Source of the DNA: Gemmatimonadota bacterium
GTDB lineage: Bacteria; Gemmatimonadota; Gemmatimonadetes; Gemmatimonadales; GWC2-71-9
Assembly: GCA_003220955.1 (NCBI GenBank)
Contig: QHTW01000109.1
Span: forward strand, 1-5,893
Length of the DNA stretch: 5,893 nt
Direction of reading: 5' to 3'
In this document: positions 5,364 to 5,893 of the stretch, one piece after another
Layout of the letters: each line of letters opens with the position of its first letter
Position numbering within the stretch: position 1 is the first letter of the stretch
The notes under the pieces: model-generated
Databases searched by the model: none
The model's input: only the letters and a program-made list of their open reading frames with translations
What the model was told of the DNA's origin: nothing
Translations under genes and position numbers: made by a program

Positions 5364-5893
5364 GCGACCGCGGCGTACGAGGCCTCGAGCACCGCCGCGA
5401 CCTGGGCGATATCGGCCATCGGCCGGGCGCTGTCGCCCGTATCGAGCGTGGTCGCGAAATCGTGGAACAGCTCCGCAAACCACTTGGCATACGACGCTTT
5501 ATCGAGATCGACGGTGTGATCGAACGACTCGGTGTGGCCGTCGCGCTCGAGCGTGAGCGTGCCGCCGCTCCAGGTAATGCTCCCCCGCTCGCCGATGAAA
5601 CGGATCTCCGTCTCACGCCGCCGCGCGGCCCACGTGAGAAACATCGTCGCCATCCGGTCAGGATAGCCGAACACGAGCTGCGCCGTGTCTTCGACGTCGT
5701 AGCCGCCGTGGCGCAGCCGGCCGGTCCAGGCACGCACCGATTGCGGCGGACCCGCCACGTCCAGCAGCTCGTACACGAGGTGCGTACCGTGATCGAGCAG
5801 CACGCCGCCCCGTCCATCGGCGTGACGTCCCCGCCAGGGCACGGGCGCCTGATCGGCGCCAGGGTCGGCGGCGAGACGATACACCCGGAACTC
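5360..5893 (-). CDS. Gfo/Idh/MocA-type oxidoreductase, C-terminal part (5' end outside window)
   Basis: The minus-strand frame is open from the right edge to the TGA at 5362-5360, giving 177 codons of the C-terminal part. The sequence matches the C-terminal alpha/beta substrate domain of Gfo/Idh/MocA NAD(P)-dependent oxidoreductases: GGVLLDHGTHLVYELL, containing the family's D-x3-H pair (codons near 5794 and 5782); YDVEDTAQLVFGYP; WAARRRETEIRFIGERGSITW; and the C-terminal helices KWFAELFHDFATTLDTG. The NAD-binding Rossmann domain, expected in the first ~120 residues, would lie beyond the edge. The GTG at 5884 is an internal codon, not the start. These enzymes act on sugars, inositols or sugar derivatives; the exact substrate cannot be told here. 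The stop overlaps the flippase-like gene's start as ATGA. As the most upstream gene seen, it may supply an oxidised or reduced sugar or polyol for the lipid made by the downstream enzymes. Confidence 0.88.
   Translation of the reverse strand, partial: EFRVYRLAADPGADQAPVPWRGRHADGRGGVLLDHGTHLVYELLDVAGPPQSVRAWTGRLRHGGYDVEDTAQLVFGYPDRMATMFLTWAARRRETEIRFIGERGSITWSGGTLTLERDGHTESFDHTVDLDKASYAKWFAELFHDFATTLDTGDSARPMADIAQVAAVLEASYAAVA

Noticed and set aside
5364..5483. A 40-residue N-terminal extension of the flippase-like protein
   Set aside because: It overlaps the oxidoreductase gene in another frame and is arginine/glycine-rich. ATG 5363 begins directly before the first membrane helix and gives an ATGA junction.
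1..5893. tRNA, rRNA, CRISPR, insertion sequences, attachment sites or long repeats
   Set aside because: Nothing of these types was seen on reading. Nearly every base is accounted for by coding sequence, and no intergenic space over about 25 bases exists.

Overview
This is a GC-rich, gene-dense bacterial window with no mobile element, RNA gene, CRISPR array or significant repeat that I can see. Real frames show strong G/C bias at the third codon position. Many open antisense frames are by-products of that bias. Gene content (a possible MlaE-type lipid-transport permease, a MutY-type glycosylase and a lipid/sugar cluster) fits a high-GC, probably diderm environmental bacterium such as Gemmatimonadota or Acidobacteriota. 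That assignment is a guess from style, not a demonstrated placement.

Left end (1-807): a fragment on the minus strand (1-120) looks like the N-terminus of an MlaE-family ABC permease. Head to head with it, a plus-strand gene (142-807) encodes a compact MutY/HhH-GPD adenine glycosylase. It has the catalytic Glu and Asp and a complete four-cysteine Fe-S motif, but lacks the C-terminal NUDIX-like domain that recognises 8-oxoG in classical MutY.

The rest (737-5893) is one tightly packed minus-strand operon. Reading in its own direction from the right edge: a Gfo/Idh/MocA oxidoreductase (5' end outside the window), a flippase-like LPG_synthase_TM membrane protein, a small DUF457/YdjM-like membrane protein, a CDP-alcohol phosphatidyltransferase, an alpha/beta hydrolase, a GT4 glycosyltransferase and a NodB-type polysaccharide deacetylase. 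Every junction inside the window overlaps: ATGA, ATGA, 37 bp, TAATG, GTGA, ATGA. The genes are therefore probably translationally coupled and made in balanced amounts. The operon's promoter lies beyond the right edge.

Together the genes suggest a pathway for a modified membrane glycolipid or phosphoglycolipid. The oxidoreductase would make or modify a polyol or sugar precursor. The CDP-alcohol phosphatidyltransferase would install a phospho-head group. The GT4 enzyme would add a sugar, the NodB-type enzyme would remove an N-acyl group from it, the hydrolase would trim an ester, and the flippase-like protein would move the lipid across the membrane. The enzyme families are well supported. The pathway and product are inference.

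The operon and the mutY gene converge and overlap by 71 bp, and a short hairpin lies inside the overlap.
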